The translations under genes were made by a program, and so were the position numbers. From Bifidobacteriaceae bacterium (GTDB lineage Bacteria; Actinomycetota; Actinomycetes; Actinomycetales; WQXJ01): 22,882 nucleotides of DNA. The notes beneath the pieces are model-generated. The model ran no database searches, was not told the DNA's origin, and saw nothing but the letters and a program-made list of their open reading frames with translations. The stretch is taken from positions 1 through 22,882 of the forward strand of contig JAISCU010000002.1 in the NCBI GenBank assembly GCA_031265345.1, written 5' to 3'. Shown here piece by piece: positions 14,126-22,521 of the stretch (position 1 is the first letter of the stretch; every line of letters begins with the position of its first letter).

Positions 14126-15145
14126 CTAGTCGGGTACAGACGACTCCCGCAGTGCCAGGCTGCTCGGAATGGTTATTACCCCGTGGCCAACTTCTCCGTC
14201 GATGGCCGCGAACAGCTTTTGGGCGGCCAACCGTCCCAGGTCTTCGAGGCGGAAATCGATGCTAGTCAGCGGCGGACGAGTATTCGTGGCGATCACGCGC
14301 CAGTTGTCGAAACCGATTACGGAGATATCGACCGGCACGCGCACCCCAAGTTCAGTGAGGCCTTCGATCACCCCGCGGGCTATCTGATCGCTGCCGCAAA
14401 TGATGCCGTCGAGGTCGCGATCGCGGTCGAGCAGTACTCGGATAGCGCTGCGTCCCCATCTTTCGTTCCATGCCCCGTAGAGGACGTCGCCACCCCCTAG
14501 TTCGTGGTCATGCCCGGCAAGTTCAGCCAGCACTCCGGCCGCCCGGTCGGTGGCGGCCACGTAATCGCGGTCTCCGCTGATATGACCTATCCGGCGCCGG
14601 CCCACGTCGAGCAAGTGCCTGGCCGCGAGTCGGCCAGCTTGGACGTTGTCGCCAATGATTGACAAGTCTTGGGGGTCTTGACTGGGAGCGTAGGCATAGA
14701 CCACGGGCACGGTGGGGCGCAGAGATAGTGGCGGCCGGGGATTGGTGTTGGCGCCGACAACAATAATCCCTTCGACCCGGCGGGACAGGAGCGCTTCGAC
14801 GTGATGCTGTTCGCGGATCCGGTCGCCGCGGACGTTGCACAGCAAGACGGACATTTCCCCGGCACCGAAGTGATCCTCGGCACCCATCATGACTGGTATT
14901 GAAAAGCGGCCTTCGAGGTCAGACGTGATCAGGCCGACCGTGCCGCTGCGGCCTTCGAGCAGGCTGCGGGCAGCGGCGTTGGGCGTGAAGCTGCGTTCGC
15001 GGGCGATGTGCGCGATGCGTTCACGGGTCTGCGCCTTGACGTCACTGCGACCGTTGAGCGCTTTGGACACTGTCGCCACCGAGACGCCTGCCTCACGCGC
15101 GATGTCGGCCAGGGTGGTGGCGCGCTTTGGCCCCGGCATTGTCAT
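14126..15145 (-). CDS. LacI-family transcriptional regulator
   Basis: This 339-aa regulator has an N-terminal LacI helix-turn-helix (about 10-32; TLADIAREAGVSVATVSKAL), a hinge helix (FTPNAAARSLLEG) and a periplasmic-binding-protein-like effector domain (about 65-335). VISVIGFDNW-type and LTSIDF motifs are typical near its end. It is divergent from the sugar operon and almost certainly controls it, most likely as a repressor released by an imported sugar. A strong GGGGAGG precedes two in-frame ATGs; the second, at 15139, has the better nine-base spacing. The 20-bp inverted repeat at 15167-15186 in the shared promoter region is its probable operator. The effector is not known from sequence. 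Confidence 0.9.
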   Translation of the reverse strand: MTMPGPKRATTLADIAREAGVSVATVSKALNGRSDVKAQTRERIAHIARERSFTPNAAARSLLEGRSGTVGLITSDLEGRFSIPVMMGAEDHFGAGEMSVLLCNVRGDRIREQHHVEALLSRRVEGIIVVGANTNPRPPLSLRPTVPVVYAYAPSQDPQDLSIIGDNVQAGRLAARHLLDVGRRRIGHISGDRDYVAATDRAAGVLAELAGHDHELGGGDVLYGAWNERWGRSAIRVLLDRDRDLDGIICGSDQIARGVIEGLTELGVRVPVDISVIGFDNWRVIATNTRPPLTSIDFRLEDLGRLAAQKLFAAIDGEVGHGVITIPSSLALRESSVPD

Positions 15146-15166
15146 CTTCCTCCCCTCTCGATTTCG

Positions 15167-15186
15167 GAAACTCTACTGCAAGTTTC
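15167..15186. promoter_or_regulatory. Candidate LacI-type operator
   Basis: GAAACT (15167-15172) and AGTTTC (15181-15186) are perfect inverted arms around eight bases. The site lies 3 bp upstream of the -35 of the sugar operon and 22 bp before the regulator start, where it could block both directions. Assignment to the adjacent regulator is inference. Confidence 0.5.
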
Positions 15187-15189
15187 TAC

Positions 15190-15218
15190 TTGACAGGCCT
15201 GAAATGCCTATCTATGGT
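15190..15218 (+). promoter_or_regulatory. Sigma70-type promoter of the sugar operon
   Basis: A perfect TTGACA (15190-15195) is followed after exactly 17 bp by TATGGT (15213-15218). Transcription would start near 15225, leaving a leader of about 40 bases before the first gene. This is the best-looking promoter in the window. Confidence 0.7.
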
Positions 15219-15229
15219 GCTCGTAAAGG

Positions 15230-15251
15230 ATTTCGCAACTATTTCGCCACT
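15230..15251 (+). repeat. Two tandem 11-bp direct repeats in the operon leader
   Basis: ATTTCGCAACT (15230-15240) is followed directly by ATTTCGCCACT (15241-15251). A third related copy, ATTTCGGAAACT, lies at 15161-15172 and overlaps the inverted-repeat operator. An 11-bp period places sites on one DNA face. They may be additional regulator half-sites. Confidence 0.45.
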
Positions 15252-15264
15252 CGACGGAGAGCAG

Positions 15265-17445
15265 ATGAGCATTGGCCTGCGCGTTGGTTCCGACGGAGCT
15301 TGCGTCCGGATTAGCATGACCGGGGCAGACGGCGCTGCCGCCTTGGCCACTAGGCCGGCGGTTCGCTGGGCCACGCTCGCAGGCAGTGCCTGCGCTGACA
15401 GTCCGGTCCGGGCTGCGGCCGGTTCCGCAAGCGTTACCAGGGGCGTCAGCGACTACCAGAGCGTGCGCGGCCTCGACGATGTCCTGATCGCGACCGCCAC
15501 CGTTGACGCAGGCCGGGTGTCGGTCCAAGACACATGGCGTGAACAGGCTGGGCGCGTCGTTCTGTCACGGCGCATAGAAGCTTTGCCGGGACCGCCGTTG
15601 CGGGTGGACCTCGAGATCGCGACCCCAGTGGCGGACAGGTACTTTGTGCCCGCGATGGTGTCCACGCCGGGCCAGCATCGCAGATTGGGGCGTTACACGT
15701 TCGCAGATGATCGCCTCGGCTATCCTGTGGTGGCCAGTTGGCAGGCAGATGCGGCGCGCGTGACCTGGTTAGCGCGCCTGAGTCTGGCGCAAGGCGATTG
15801 CCCGCCTCAGCGCAGGCGCGGCGACATGGCCTTCAGACGCGACACTGACCTGGGGCACATCGGCTTCAGGACGGACATGCCCGGCTTCTTGGCCGGCTGG
15901 CCCGTGGCGGAGGTCGACATCAGTTCGCAAATCGACTCCACCGGTTCCGGTTTCGAGACCTATCACGGACGTGAACAAGGGATCACTGAGACGATCGAAT
16001 ACGAGTTCGGACTGGCCCAGGCTGCGACCTTTTCCGATGCCGTCCGCCTGGTTACGCAGCGAATGGTTGCCCTGGCCGATCCGCGACCAACCCGTCGCGG
16101 GCTGGGGCTCCAAGAGTCGGTCGAATTGCGGCTTCGTTCGGCCGCAAAGACATATGTACAGACGCCGTCCGGCTTTGCCGGCTTCGTTCTTAATTTCGAT
16201 CCTTCGCGCGGCTACGATTCGCAGGCCAAGGCGTTCGGCGCCTCCTTCTCAACTCACCAGATGCGCGGCTCACGGGACATTTTGGAGTACGGCTTCACCG
16301 GTCGCCAACTTGACATTGCCTGTTCGCTTGCCGAAAGCGATCCCGGCAATTGGGCAATCCGGGGACGCCGGGTAGTCGACAGTTTCGTTGAGCGTTTGGC
16401 CCATCAGACCGGCTGGGTGGCCACGTTGTTTGACCTTTCGGCCGACCGTCCCGTGTACGCCATTGGTGACCCGCGAGGGACCGTCATGCATTACATGGGG
16501 AAGTCTCGCTTGGCCGGCACTTACACCCGCATGATGACTGAGGCGGGGGGCGACCTGGTCCGCAACATCCGTCTGCACGGCCGGCTGGGCCACGACACGA
16601 CGAAGTGGAGAGCAGCGGCCATCAAGTTGGCGCGATTCTTGTGTTCAGTCCAGAACGCAGATGGTTCCTGGTACCGGGCCTACTCTCCCGCTGGCCGGCC
16701 CATAGTAGATGGCGATTGGTTCGGGGGTCCCGGTCACGCGGGCAAGAGCGCAACCGCGGCTGTCGTGCCTTATCTCATAGACGTTGCGGCGCTCGATCCT
16801 CAGCTTGCAGGGGAGTTGGCCAGTTCCGCTGGCCGGGCCGGGCGTTATGTGCAGACCGCCGTCGTGGCGAGTGCAGAGTACAGGGGCGGCACTCTCGACA
16901 ATCCGAACGATTTCGACAAGGAAGCCGCGCTCTTGGCCATGCGAGCACTCCTGGCGCTGGAACGCGCTGGTGTCGCCGGCGACTGGTGCGGTGATGCGGT
17001 TCGAGCTGCCTGGTTCGCAGTTGGATGGCATTCCCTGTGGCCAGTTCCGGTGGTAACAGGTACGCCTGTCGCGCGGGCCGGTGTGCGTTCGGTTGGATGG
17101 GGCGGCATCAACTCGGTCTGGGGCACGGGAGTGGTAGACACCTATTCGCTCCTGTTCGCGGGCGATCTTCACCGTCTCGGGCAACTCAGCGGCACGCCAG
17201 AGTTCCAGCGAATCGCTGAACTGATCGCTTACGCGAGCTTGGAGTTTCTGTCTTCCGCCGGGACGCCACACGGCTTGGGCGACTCGGGGATGCAACCCGA
17301 GGGCATGTCATTCGCCGACCAGGGCCGCGACGACGGGCTGATCTGCAAAGGCGACAGCTGGGGAAGCCTCGGCTGGCCCTACACCGCAGGGACCACTGGA
17401 ATGGCTGACTACCTGGCGGCCCTTGACGAATCCCGGTCGCCCTGA
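15265..17445 (+). CDS. Uncharacterised 726-aa protein of a GH127 sugar locus, candidate glycoside hydrolase
   Basis: I do not recognise this family. ATG at 15265 is preceded by GGAG five bases away. Upstream in-frame ATGs lie in or before the promoter and are not used. There is no signal peptide or membrane segment, so it should be cytoplasmic. Residues 1-270 look beta-rich (alternating strands; GHIGFR, VDISSQID). From about 285 to 720 the protein is mainly helical with repeated short helices and aromatic/acidic loops (NFDPSRGYDSQ, QNADGSWYRAY, VDGDWFGGPGHAGKS, GWGGINSVWGTG, GLICKGDSWGSLGWPYT). This resembles a beta-sandwich plus (alpha/alpha)6 six-hairpin glycosidase. It is first in an operon with sugar import genes and a GH127 enzyme, which supports a role in breaking down the same oligosaccharide. 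Asp481, Asp484, Glu679 and Asp689/690 are worth testing as catalytic residues. A lyase, phosphorylase or epimerase cannot be excluded. Confidence 0.6.
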   Translation: MSIGLRVGSDGACVRISMTGADGAAALATRPAVRWATLAGSACADSPVRAAAGSASVTRGVSDYQSVRGLDDVLIATATVDAGRVSVQDTWREQAGRVVLSRRIEALPGPPLRVDLEIATPVADRYFVPAMVSTPGQHRRLGRYTFADDRLGYPVVASWQADAARVTWLARLSLAQGDCPPQRRRGDMAFRRDTDLGHIGFRTDMPGFLAGWPVAEVDISSQIDSTGSGFETYHGREQGITETIEYEFGLAQAATFSDAVRLVTQRMVALADPRPTRRGLGLQESVELRLRSAAKTYVQTPSGFAGFVLNFDPSRGYDSQAKAFGASFSTHQMRGSRDILEYGFTGRQLDIACSLAESDPGNWAIRGRRVVDSFVERLAHQTGWVATLFDLSADRPVYAIGDPRGTVMHYMGKSRLAGTYTRMMTEAGGDLVRNIRLHGRLGHDTTKWRAAAIKLARFLCSVQNADGSWYRAYSPAGRPIVDGDWFGGPGHAGKSATAAVVPYLIDVAALDPQLAGELASSAGRAGRYVQTAVVASAEYRGGTLDNPNDFDKEAALLAMRALLALERAGVAGDWCGDAVRAAWFAVGWHSLWPVPVVTGTPVARAGVRSVGWGGINSVWGTGVVDTYSLLFAGDLHRLGQLSGTPEFQRIAELIAYASLEFLSSAGTPHGLGDSGMQPEGMSFADQGRDDGLICKGDSWGSLGWPYTAGTTGMADYLAALDESRSP

Positions 17446-17488
17446 ATCGCCATCACGTTCACATCAAATGACAAGAAGGAGAAACATC

Positions 17489-18790
17489 ATGGGGAAGAGC
17501 AAGGCCACGGTCGTTGGCCGGGTCGTTGGCGGGGCAGTCGCGGTACTCATCGGCATTGCGGCTTGCTCGAGTCCCGTTCCCGAAGCTGGCGAGGCGGGTG
17601 CGGAAATAGAAGTCCTGTCTAATTTCACCTCGGACGTGGCGCGAGGAAAAGTCCTCGATCAACTCATGGCCGAATTCAACGAGGCCCACGAGGGCCAGTA
17701 CACCGTTGTCTCCAAACCACAACCTGACTGGCCGACGCTGCAACAGCAGATCAGATCACGTATATCAGCGGACAATGCTCCCGACGTGTTTGTCTACAAC
17801 TACAACCCAACGGATCTCAGCCGCGAGGAGTCGGGCCAATTCATGGACTGGACCAAGGCTCTTGAGGATGATCCGGACTGGGCCGGTCGTTTCAAGGCGG
17901 GAAACCTTGACGCGCTGACCATCAACGGCGAGGTCGTCGGCATCCCAGGAGACCAGTCGCCCGCATTGTTCTACTACAGCGAAGAATTGTTCGCGCAGGC
18001 CGGCATCTCCGAATTCCCGTCAACCTGGGATGATTTGGTGGCCGTCGCGCAGACGCTGCACGATTCAGGCGTGGGAGGGATCGCCATGATGACGGCCGAC
18101 GATGCCTGGCACACGATGAACATCTTCTCCTATCTCGCCACTGCGGCGGGTGGCCAGGACGCCTACGGGCCCGGTGCCAATCTCGACAGTGCTGCCATCG
18201 AGACAGCCGCCGAATACACCGCCAGACTGCTTGAGTTGTCGACTCCGGATGCGGTCGGAGGCAACTACGCGGCATCGTCCTCCAACTTCGTCAACGGTCA
18301 GGCGGCGATGATCGTTGACGGTCCCTGGCTGATCAGCTCGATCCAGTCCTCAATGGCAGACCCTTGCTCGGTCAAAGTCGCCCCCGCACCCACCTTCGGG
18401 ACGGATGTGATCTCTCCTGGCTACACGGTCACTGACTCACTCAACGTCTGGGCGGCCGCCAAGCAGGATGATCCGAAGAAGGCCGCAGGGGTGGTTGAGT
18501 GGATGAAGTTCTTCACTTCGAACGAAGCGGCGGTACGAATGGCGATCGACGGTGAATACCCTTTGGCGGTCGACACTCAATTGACACCAGCCGATTCTGA
18601 GCGCGCCTCGTGCCAAATGGCGCAGGTGCTTGAGATTTCCAACGCCGCTCCAACGGCGGTGGTCCAGATCGCGCGCGGCATCACCGCAGCCGCACAGGCA
18701 GAACTGCCGTCTCTCTTGGAGTCCCTGGCGCTGGGCCAATCGACCCCGGCCGAGTTCGCCCGAGGTCTTGACGCCGCGAACGACGAGTGA
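17489..18790 (+). CDS. ABC transporter sugar-binding lipoprotein
   Basis: This 433-aa solute-binding protein of the family-1 (MalE/UgpB-like) type would catch oligosaccharide outside the membrane and deliver it to the two permeases. The start is ATG at 17489 with AGAAGGAG eight bases upstream; the frame extends to 17423 inside the previous gene without such a site. The N-terminus is a lipoprotein signal with lipobox IAAC and Cys26 as the lipidation site. Family features follow: EIEVLSNFT, LMAEFNEAHEG, DVFVYNYN, GIPGDQSPALFYYSEELF and ANFVNGQAAMIVDGPW-like motifs. It follows the 726-aa gene after 43 bp. The ligand is probably an arabinose-containing oligosaccharide, judged only from the GH127 gene. 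Confidence 0.92.
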   Translation: MGKSKATVVGRVVGGAVAVLIGIAACSSPVPEAGEAGAEIEVLSNFTSDVARGKVLDQLMAEFNEAHEGQYTVVSKPQPDWPTLQQQIRSRISADNAPDVFVYNYNPTDLSREESGQFMDWTKALEDDPDWAGRFKAGNLDALTINGEVVGIPGDQSPALFYYSEELFAQAGISEFPSTWDDLVAVAQTLHDSGVGGIAMMTADDAWHTMNIFSYLATAAGGQDAYGPGANLDSAAIETAAEYTARLLELSTPDAVGGNYAASSSNFVNGQAAMIVDGPWLISSIQSSMADPCSVKVAPAPTFGTDVISPGYTVTDSLNVWAAAKQDDPKKAAGVVEWMKFFTSNEAAVRMAIDGEYPLAVDTQLTPADSERASCQMAQVLEISNAAPTAVVQIARGITAAAQAELPSLLESLALGQSTPAEFARGLDAANDE

Positions 18791-18876
18791 AGGCTGGTTT
18801 CGGGGCGCCCCGCCAGACGGGTCGCCCTGTGAATGGTCGGAGCGGGCACCGGGCCAGAGCCAGGAGAGCAGAGGCG

Positions 18877-19737
18877 ATGGCCCAGCGTCTGCGTATTGGG
18901 CTTTACTTGCTGCCCGCGGCAGCGCTGGTAACAGTCTTCCTGGTAGTTCCGGTCGTCGTTGTGATGGCTCTGAGCACAACCGAATGGACGGGTGTCGGCT
19001 CGCCCGTGTTTGTCGCTTGGGACAATTTCGGCGACTTGCTAGCCGATCCGGGATTCTTGGCGGCTGTCCGCAACACCGTCATCTGGGTGGTAGTCGGAGT
19101 GGTCATTCACACGCCGCTTTGTGTGCTGGTCGCGTTAGTGGTGGCTCGCAAACCGCGGGGCTGGAAGGTCTTCCGGACCATACTGTTTCTGCCCAACATC
19201 ATCAGCGCCACGGCCCTGGCGCTGCTCTGGTATTTCGTGTTCCACGTCTCGCTCGGGATTGTCAACGCTGGACTGACTCTGCTCGGTCTCGAGGAGTGGA
19301 CCAGGAACTGGCTGTTTGATCCCGCCGCCGCTCTTGGCGCCACCATGACGCCTTGGGTCGTCTACATCGGGTTCGGCATGGTGTTGTTCCTGACTCAGAT
19401 TTCGGCCATCCCGCGCGAATACTATGAGGCTGCCGCTATCGACGGCGCGTCCACTTTTCGCCAGGACTGGTCGATCACCATCCCGCTGATCCGCCGGGCC
19501 ATTGCGCTCCAGGTGCTCTTCGTGGTCGGGTATGCGCTGCGGAGCTTCGAATATCCCTTCATCATGACCAGTGGCGGTCCCGCCAATGGCTCGATCACCC
19601 TTTCTTTGTATATCTACAAGCAGATGACGACTGCTCATCAATATGGACTGGCGATGGCGGCCGGGGTGACGGCGCTCGTGATCGGCGCGTTGTTCACAGC
19701 GGCGGTCTTCTGGGTGTTACGGAGGGCCGAACGGTGA
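18877..19737 (+). CDS. ABC sugar transporter permease (MalF/UgpA type)
   Basis: This inner-membrane permease has about six membrane segments, the first at LYLLPAAALVTVFLVVPVVV. The cytoplasmic EAA loop reads EYYEAAAIDGAS and contacts an ATPase. From ATG 18877 it has 286 aa, with AGGAG about ten bases upstream. GTG at 18787, overlapping the previous stop as GTGA, would add 30 mostly basic residues and is the alternative. The gene is the first of the permease pair and ends in a GTGA overlap with the second. No ATPase gene is present in the locus. Confidence 0.9.
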   Translation: MAQRLRIGLYLLPAAALVTVFLVVPVVVVMALSTTEWTGVGSPVFVAWDNFGDLLADPGFLAAVRNTVIWVVVGVVIHTPLCVLVALVVARKPRGWKVFRTILFLPNIISATALALLWYFVFHVSLGIVNAGLTLLGLEEWTRNWLFDPAAALGATMTPWVVYIGFGMVLFLTQISAIPREYYEAAAIDGASTFRQDWSITIPLIRRAIALQVLFVVGYALRSFEYPFIMTSGGPANGSITLSLYIYKQMTTAHQYGLAMAAGVTALVIGALFTAAVFWVLRRAER

Positions 19738-20549
19738 GCGTCACCGCCAGGATTGTCCGTTGGGTTGTTTTGATCGTCTTCACGGCCATCACTCTGGTGC
19801 CGCTGGCCTGGCTGGTCGTGTCATCGTTCAAGACCAACGCAGAGCTATTTGCCGACCCTTTCGGGCTGCCCGCGCGTTGGTCCTTCGACAACTACGCCAA
19901 GGCCTTCGCGGCTCATCCATTGCCGGTGTATCTCAGGAACTCCCTGTTGGCGGCCGGAGGGTCGGCGTTGATAATCATCGCTGCGGCGTCGATGGCGGCC
20001 TATGCGTTGCTACACCGCTTCGCACTGAACTCAGTCACCTTTGGTTTCCTGATGTTCGGCATCCTTCTGCCGGTAAACGCACTGATGACACCAGTGTTCT
20101 TCATCATCAACATTGTCGGTCTGTACAACTCGGTGCTTGGTCTTGCCTTGGTGTACGCGGGCCTGTTCTTCCCGATGGGCTTCTTGATAGTCAAGACCTA
20201 CATGGACACCACGCCGCCGGAAATCCTCGAAGCGGCCAGGCTAGATGGGGCCAGTTTCCATGCCATCTTCGCACGCATAGTGATGCCTCTGACTGCGCCG
20301 GGGGCGGTGACAGCGGCGATCTTCCTGCTCATCACGGCGTTCAACGAGTTGCTCTTCGCCTCGTTGCTGACCGAAGATGCCAACGCGCAGACCATCCAAG
20401 TGGGCGTGCGCTATTTCCTCACCACCTATTCGGCCGACTACCCGCTAGCGTTCGCCGCCACAGTGATTTCGATCGCCCCGACCGTAGTCATCTACATCAT
20501 TTTGAGCGACCGCATCGTGGCCGCCATGACCGCTGGGAGTCTCAAGTGA
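19734..20549 (+). CDS. ABC sugar transporter permease (MalG/UgpE type)
   Basis: The 271-aa partner permease has six predicted membrane segments, beginning at VVLIVFTAITLVPLAWLVV. The typical SSFKTNAELFADPFGLP follows, and the EAA loop reads EILEAARLDGASF. GTG at 19734 overlaps the previous stop (GTGA). The next gene begins with the same kind of overlap at 20546, so permeases and GH127 are probably translated as one coupled unit. It forms a heterodimer with the upstream permease. The ATPase is likely a shared MsiK-type protein encoded elsewhere. Confidence 0.92.
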   Translation: MSVTARIVRWVVLIVFTAITLVPLAWLVVSSFKTNAELFADPFGLPARWSFDNYAKAFAAHPLPVYLRNSLLAAGGSALIIIAAASMAAYALLHRFALNSVTFGFLMFGILLPVNALMTPVFFIINIVGLYNSVLGLALVYAGLFFPMGFLIVKTYMDTTPPEILEAARLDGASFHAIFARIVMPLTAPGAVTAAIFLLITAFNELLFASLLTEDANAQTIQVGVRYFLTTYSADYPLAFAATVISIAPTVVIYIILSDRIVAAMTAGSLK

Positions 20550-22489
20550 ATACTGGACCAGGCCGGCCTGCGCAATCACAGGCAGCGCTCGAAATGCTGC
20601 CGGTGGCGCCATCAAGGGGCATGCTGATGCCGGTGCCTTCCGGCCATGTCAAGCTGACCGGCGGATTCTGGGCCGGTCGCCAGGCCGTCAATTCCCAAGC
20701 GTCGATCCCGCACTGCCTCAAATGGCTTGAGCGGACCGGTTGGCTATCTCATTTTGACCGCACGGCGAGGGCGCAGACCGGTCCCAGACCGGGACCGCCG
20801 TTCTCTGATTCCGAGGTCTACAAGGTTCTTGAGGCACTTGCTTGGGAAATTGGCCGTACCGGCGACCAAGAGCTTGACGGCGTCTTCACCGCCCTTACGG
20901 CGCGTGTGCTCGGGGCTCAATCCGGCGATGGCTACCTTAACACTCATTTCGGCGGTCCCGGCCAACCCGATCGGTACTCTGATCTGGAATGGGGCCACGA
21001 GCTCTACTGTTCTGGGCATCTCATTCAGGCCGGAATCGCACGGGCCCGCACCTGTGGCCTCGAAGACCCTTTTGTGTGTGGCATGCTTAGGGTCGCCGAC
21101 CATGTGGTCCGCGAATTCGGGCCTGACGGTCGCCAGGCCATCTGTGGACATCCCGAAATCGAGACCGCTTTGGCCGAACTCGCGCGCGTCACCGGCGACG
21201 AGCGCTATTTGCGCCAAGCCAAGCTGTTCATCGAACGGCGCGGCCACGGATCGCTGATGGACAGGCGGGCCGGCCGGGCCTATTTCCAGGATGATGTTCC
21301 CGTGCGAGACGCCCGGGCCTTTCGCGGGCATGCGGTTCGGTCCCTCTATCTTGCCGCCGGTGCTGTCGACGTCGCCGTCGAGACGGGCGATGGCGAATTG
21401 CTGGCAGCTGTGAGACACCAGTGGAGCCGGACCATCGCCCGGCGAACCTATCTCACTGGCGGCATGGGGTCACGCCATGATTGGGAGTCTTTCGGCGATG
21501 ACTTCGAGTTGCCGAGCGACCGCGCCTATTGCGAAACTTGCGCCGCCATTGGCTCGGTCATGGTTGGTTGGCGCCTTCTTCTCGCGACGGGTGATGAGAA
21601 CTATGCCGATCAAATCGAGCGAGCCCTCTTCAATGTTGTGGCGGCATCGCCTGACGCGGCGGGGACCTCCTTCTTCTATGTCAATCCGCTGCGACGGGTC
21701 ACGCCCGGTGTTCCAGCGCTGGAGGACGAGCCGAGCGCACGTGCGGCTTCGAGCCAGCGGGCGCCTTGGTTCGACGTGCCGTGTTGTCCCACCAATATCG
21801 CGCGGATGCTGGCCGCTTTGACGGGGTATGTGGCTTCAACCGACACCACGGGTGTGCGCATCCACCAGTACGCTCCGGCCTTGATCGCGGCGACTTTGCC
21901 GGATGGTGCCCTAGTGCGCTTGCGGCTGGCGACTGAGTATCCGCTCAACGGCCTGGTCGATATCGATATCCTCGACGCCCCCGACCGCGAATGGGCGCTT
22001 TCGCTGCGGGTGCCGCCATGGGCTCGCGGCCGGAGCATCATCCATTCGCCGGGCAGGCTCGAACCGGGTGACGGGCGAATGGTGGTGAGGGGCAGGTTCT
22101 CGACCGGTGACCGGGTGCGTCTTGAGTTGCCGGTCGAGCCGCGGTTTACGTTTCCCGACCCGCGAGTTGACGCTACCCGGGGTTGCGTAGCTGTCGAAGC
22201 CGGCCCGCTGGTCTACTGCCTTGAGAGCATAGATGCTCCGCCATCCCACGACCTGGCCGCAGTCGTGGTTGACCCCCAGGTTGCTCCCGAACGCGCCGCC
22301 GGCGACTTCGTGACTGTGGCGACGCGTGTCGCTGGGCTGGCAGATGGCCCATGGGCCTGCTCGCAGTCTGCGGTGCCATCAGTTGGGAGATCAACGCGGG
22401 TTTCGCTCATTCCGTATCATCGTTGGGCTGAACGGGGTCCGTCCACTATGCGCGTGTGGCTCCCTGCGGGTCCCGGCCCCGCTCAATGA
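20546..22489 (+). CDS. GH127 family beta-L-arabinofuranosidase
   Basis: GH127 enzymes such as HypBA1 remove terminal beta-1,2-linked L-arabinofuranose using a zinc-bound cysteine nucleophile. The 647-aa protein keeps the known active-site set: Glu314 in DWESFGDD (acid/base position), Glu330 and Cys332 in YCETCAA, and Cys413-Cys414 in VPCCPTN, corresponding to the zinc ligands and nucleophile. The N-terminal half is the helical (alpha/alpha)6 barrel (DGYLNTHF, WGHELYCSGH). The C-terminal third is beta-sandwich (LSLRVPPWARG, EAGPLVYCLES). There is no signal peptide, so it acts inside the cell on imported sugar. GTG at 20546 overlaps the permease stop by 4 bp; the longer open frame to 19760 is only a shadow of the permease gene. 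Related members have other activities, so the exact linkage is inferred. Confidence 0.9.
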   Translation: MNTGPGRPAQSQAALEMLPVAPSRGMLMPVPSGHVKLTGGFWAGRQAVNSQASIPHCLKWLERTGWLSHFDRTARAQTGPRPGPPFSDSEVYKVLEALAWEIGRTGDQELDGVFTALTARVLGAQSGDGYLNTHFGGPGQPDRYSDLEWGHELYCSGHLIQAGIARARTCGLEDPFVCGMLRVADHVVREFGPDGRQAICGHPEIETALAELARVTGDERYLRQAKLFIERRGHGSLMDRRAGRAYFQDDVPVRDARAFRGHAVRSLYLAAGAVDVAVETGDGELLAAVRHQWSRTIARRTYLTGGMGSRHDWESFGDDFELPSDRAYCETCAAIGSVMVGWRLLLATGDENYADQIERALFNVVAASPDAAGTSFFYVNPLRRVTPGVPALEDEPSARAASSQRAPWFDVPCCPTNIARMLAALTGYVASTDTTGVRIHQYAPALIAATLPDGALVRLRLATEYPLNGLVDIDILDAPDREWALSLRVPPWARGRSIIHSPGRLEPGDGRMVVRGRFSTGDRVRLELPVEPRFTFPDPRVDATRGCVAVEAGPLVYCLESIDAPPSHDLAAVVVDPQVAPERAAGDFVTVATRVAGLADGPWACSQSAVPSVGRSTRVSLIPYHRWAERGPSTMRVWLPAGPGPAQ

Positions 22490-22499
22490 CGGGGCCGGG
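22472..22499 (+). terminator. Candidate terminator at the end of the sugar operon
   Basis: CCCGGCCCCG (22472-22481) and CGGGGCCGGG (22490-22499) form a perfect 10-bp stem with an 8-base loop. The left arm and loop, up to the TGA, are still inside the GH127 gene. There is no T-tract, as is common in high-GC organisms. It separates convergent GH127 and ABC-F genes and could serve both. Confidence 0.5.
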
Positions 22500-22521
22500 C
22501 CGGGGCTCGAGCCGAACTGGC

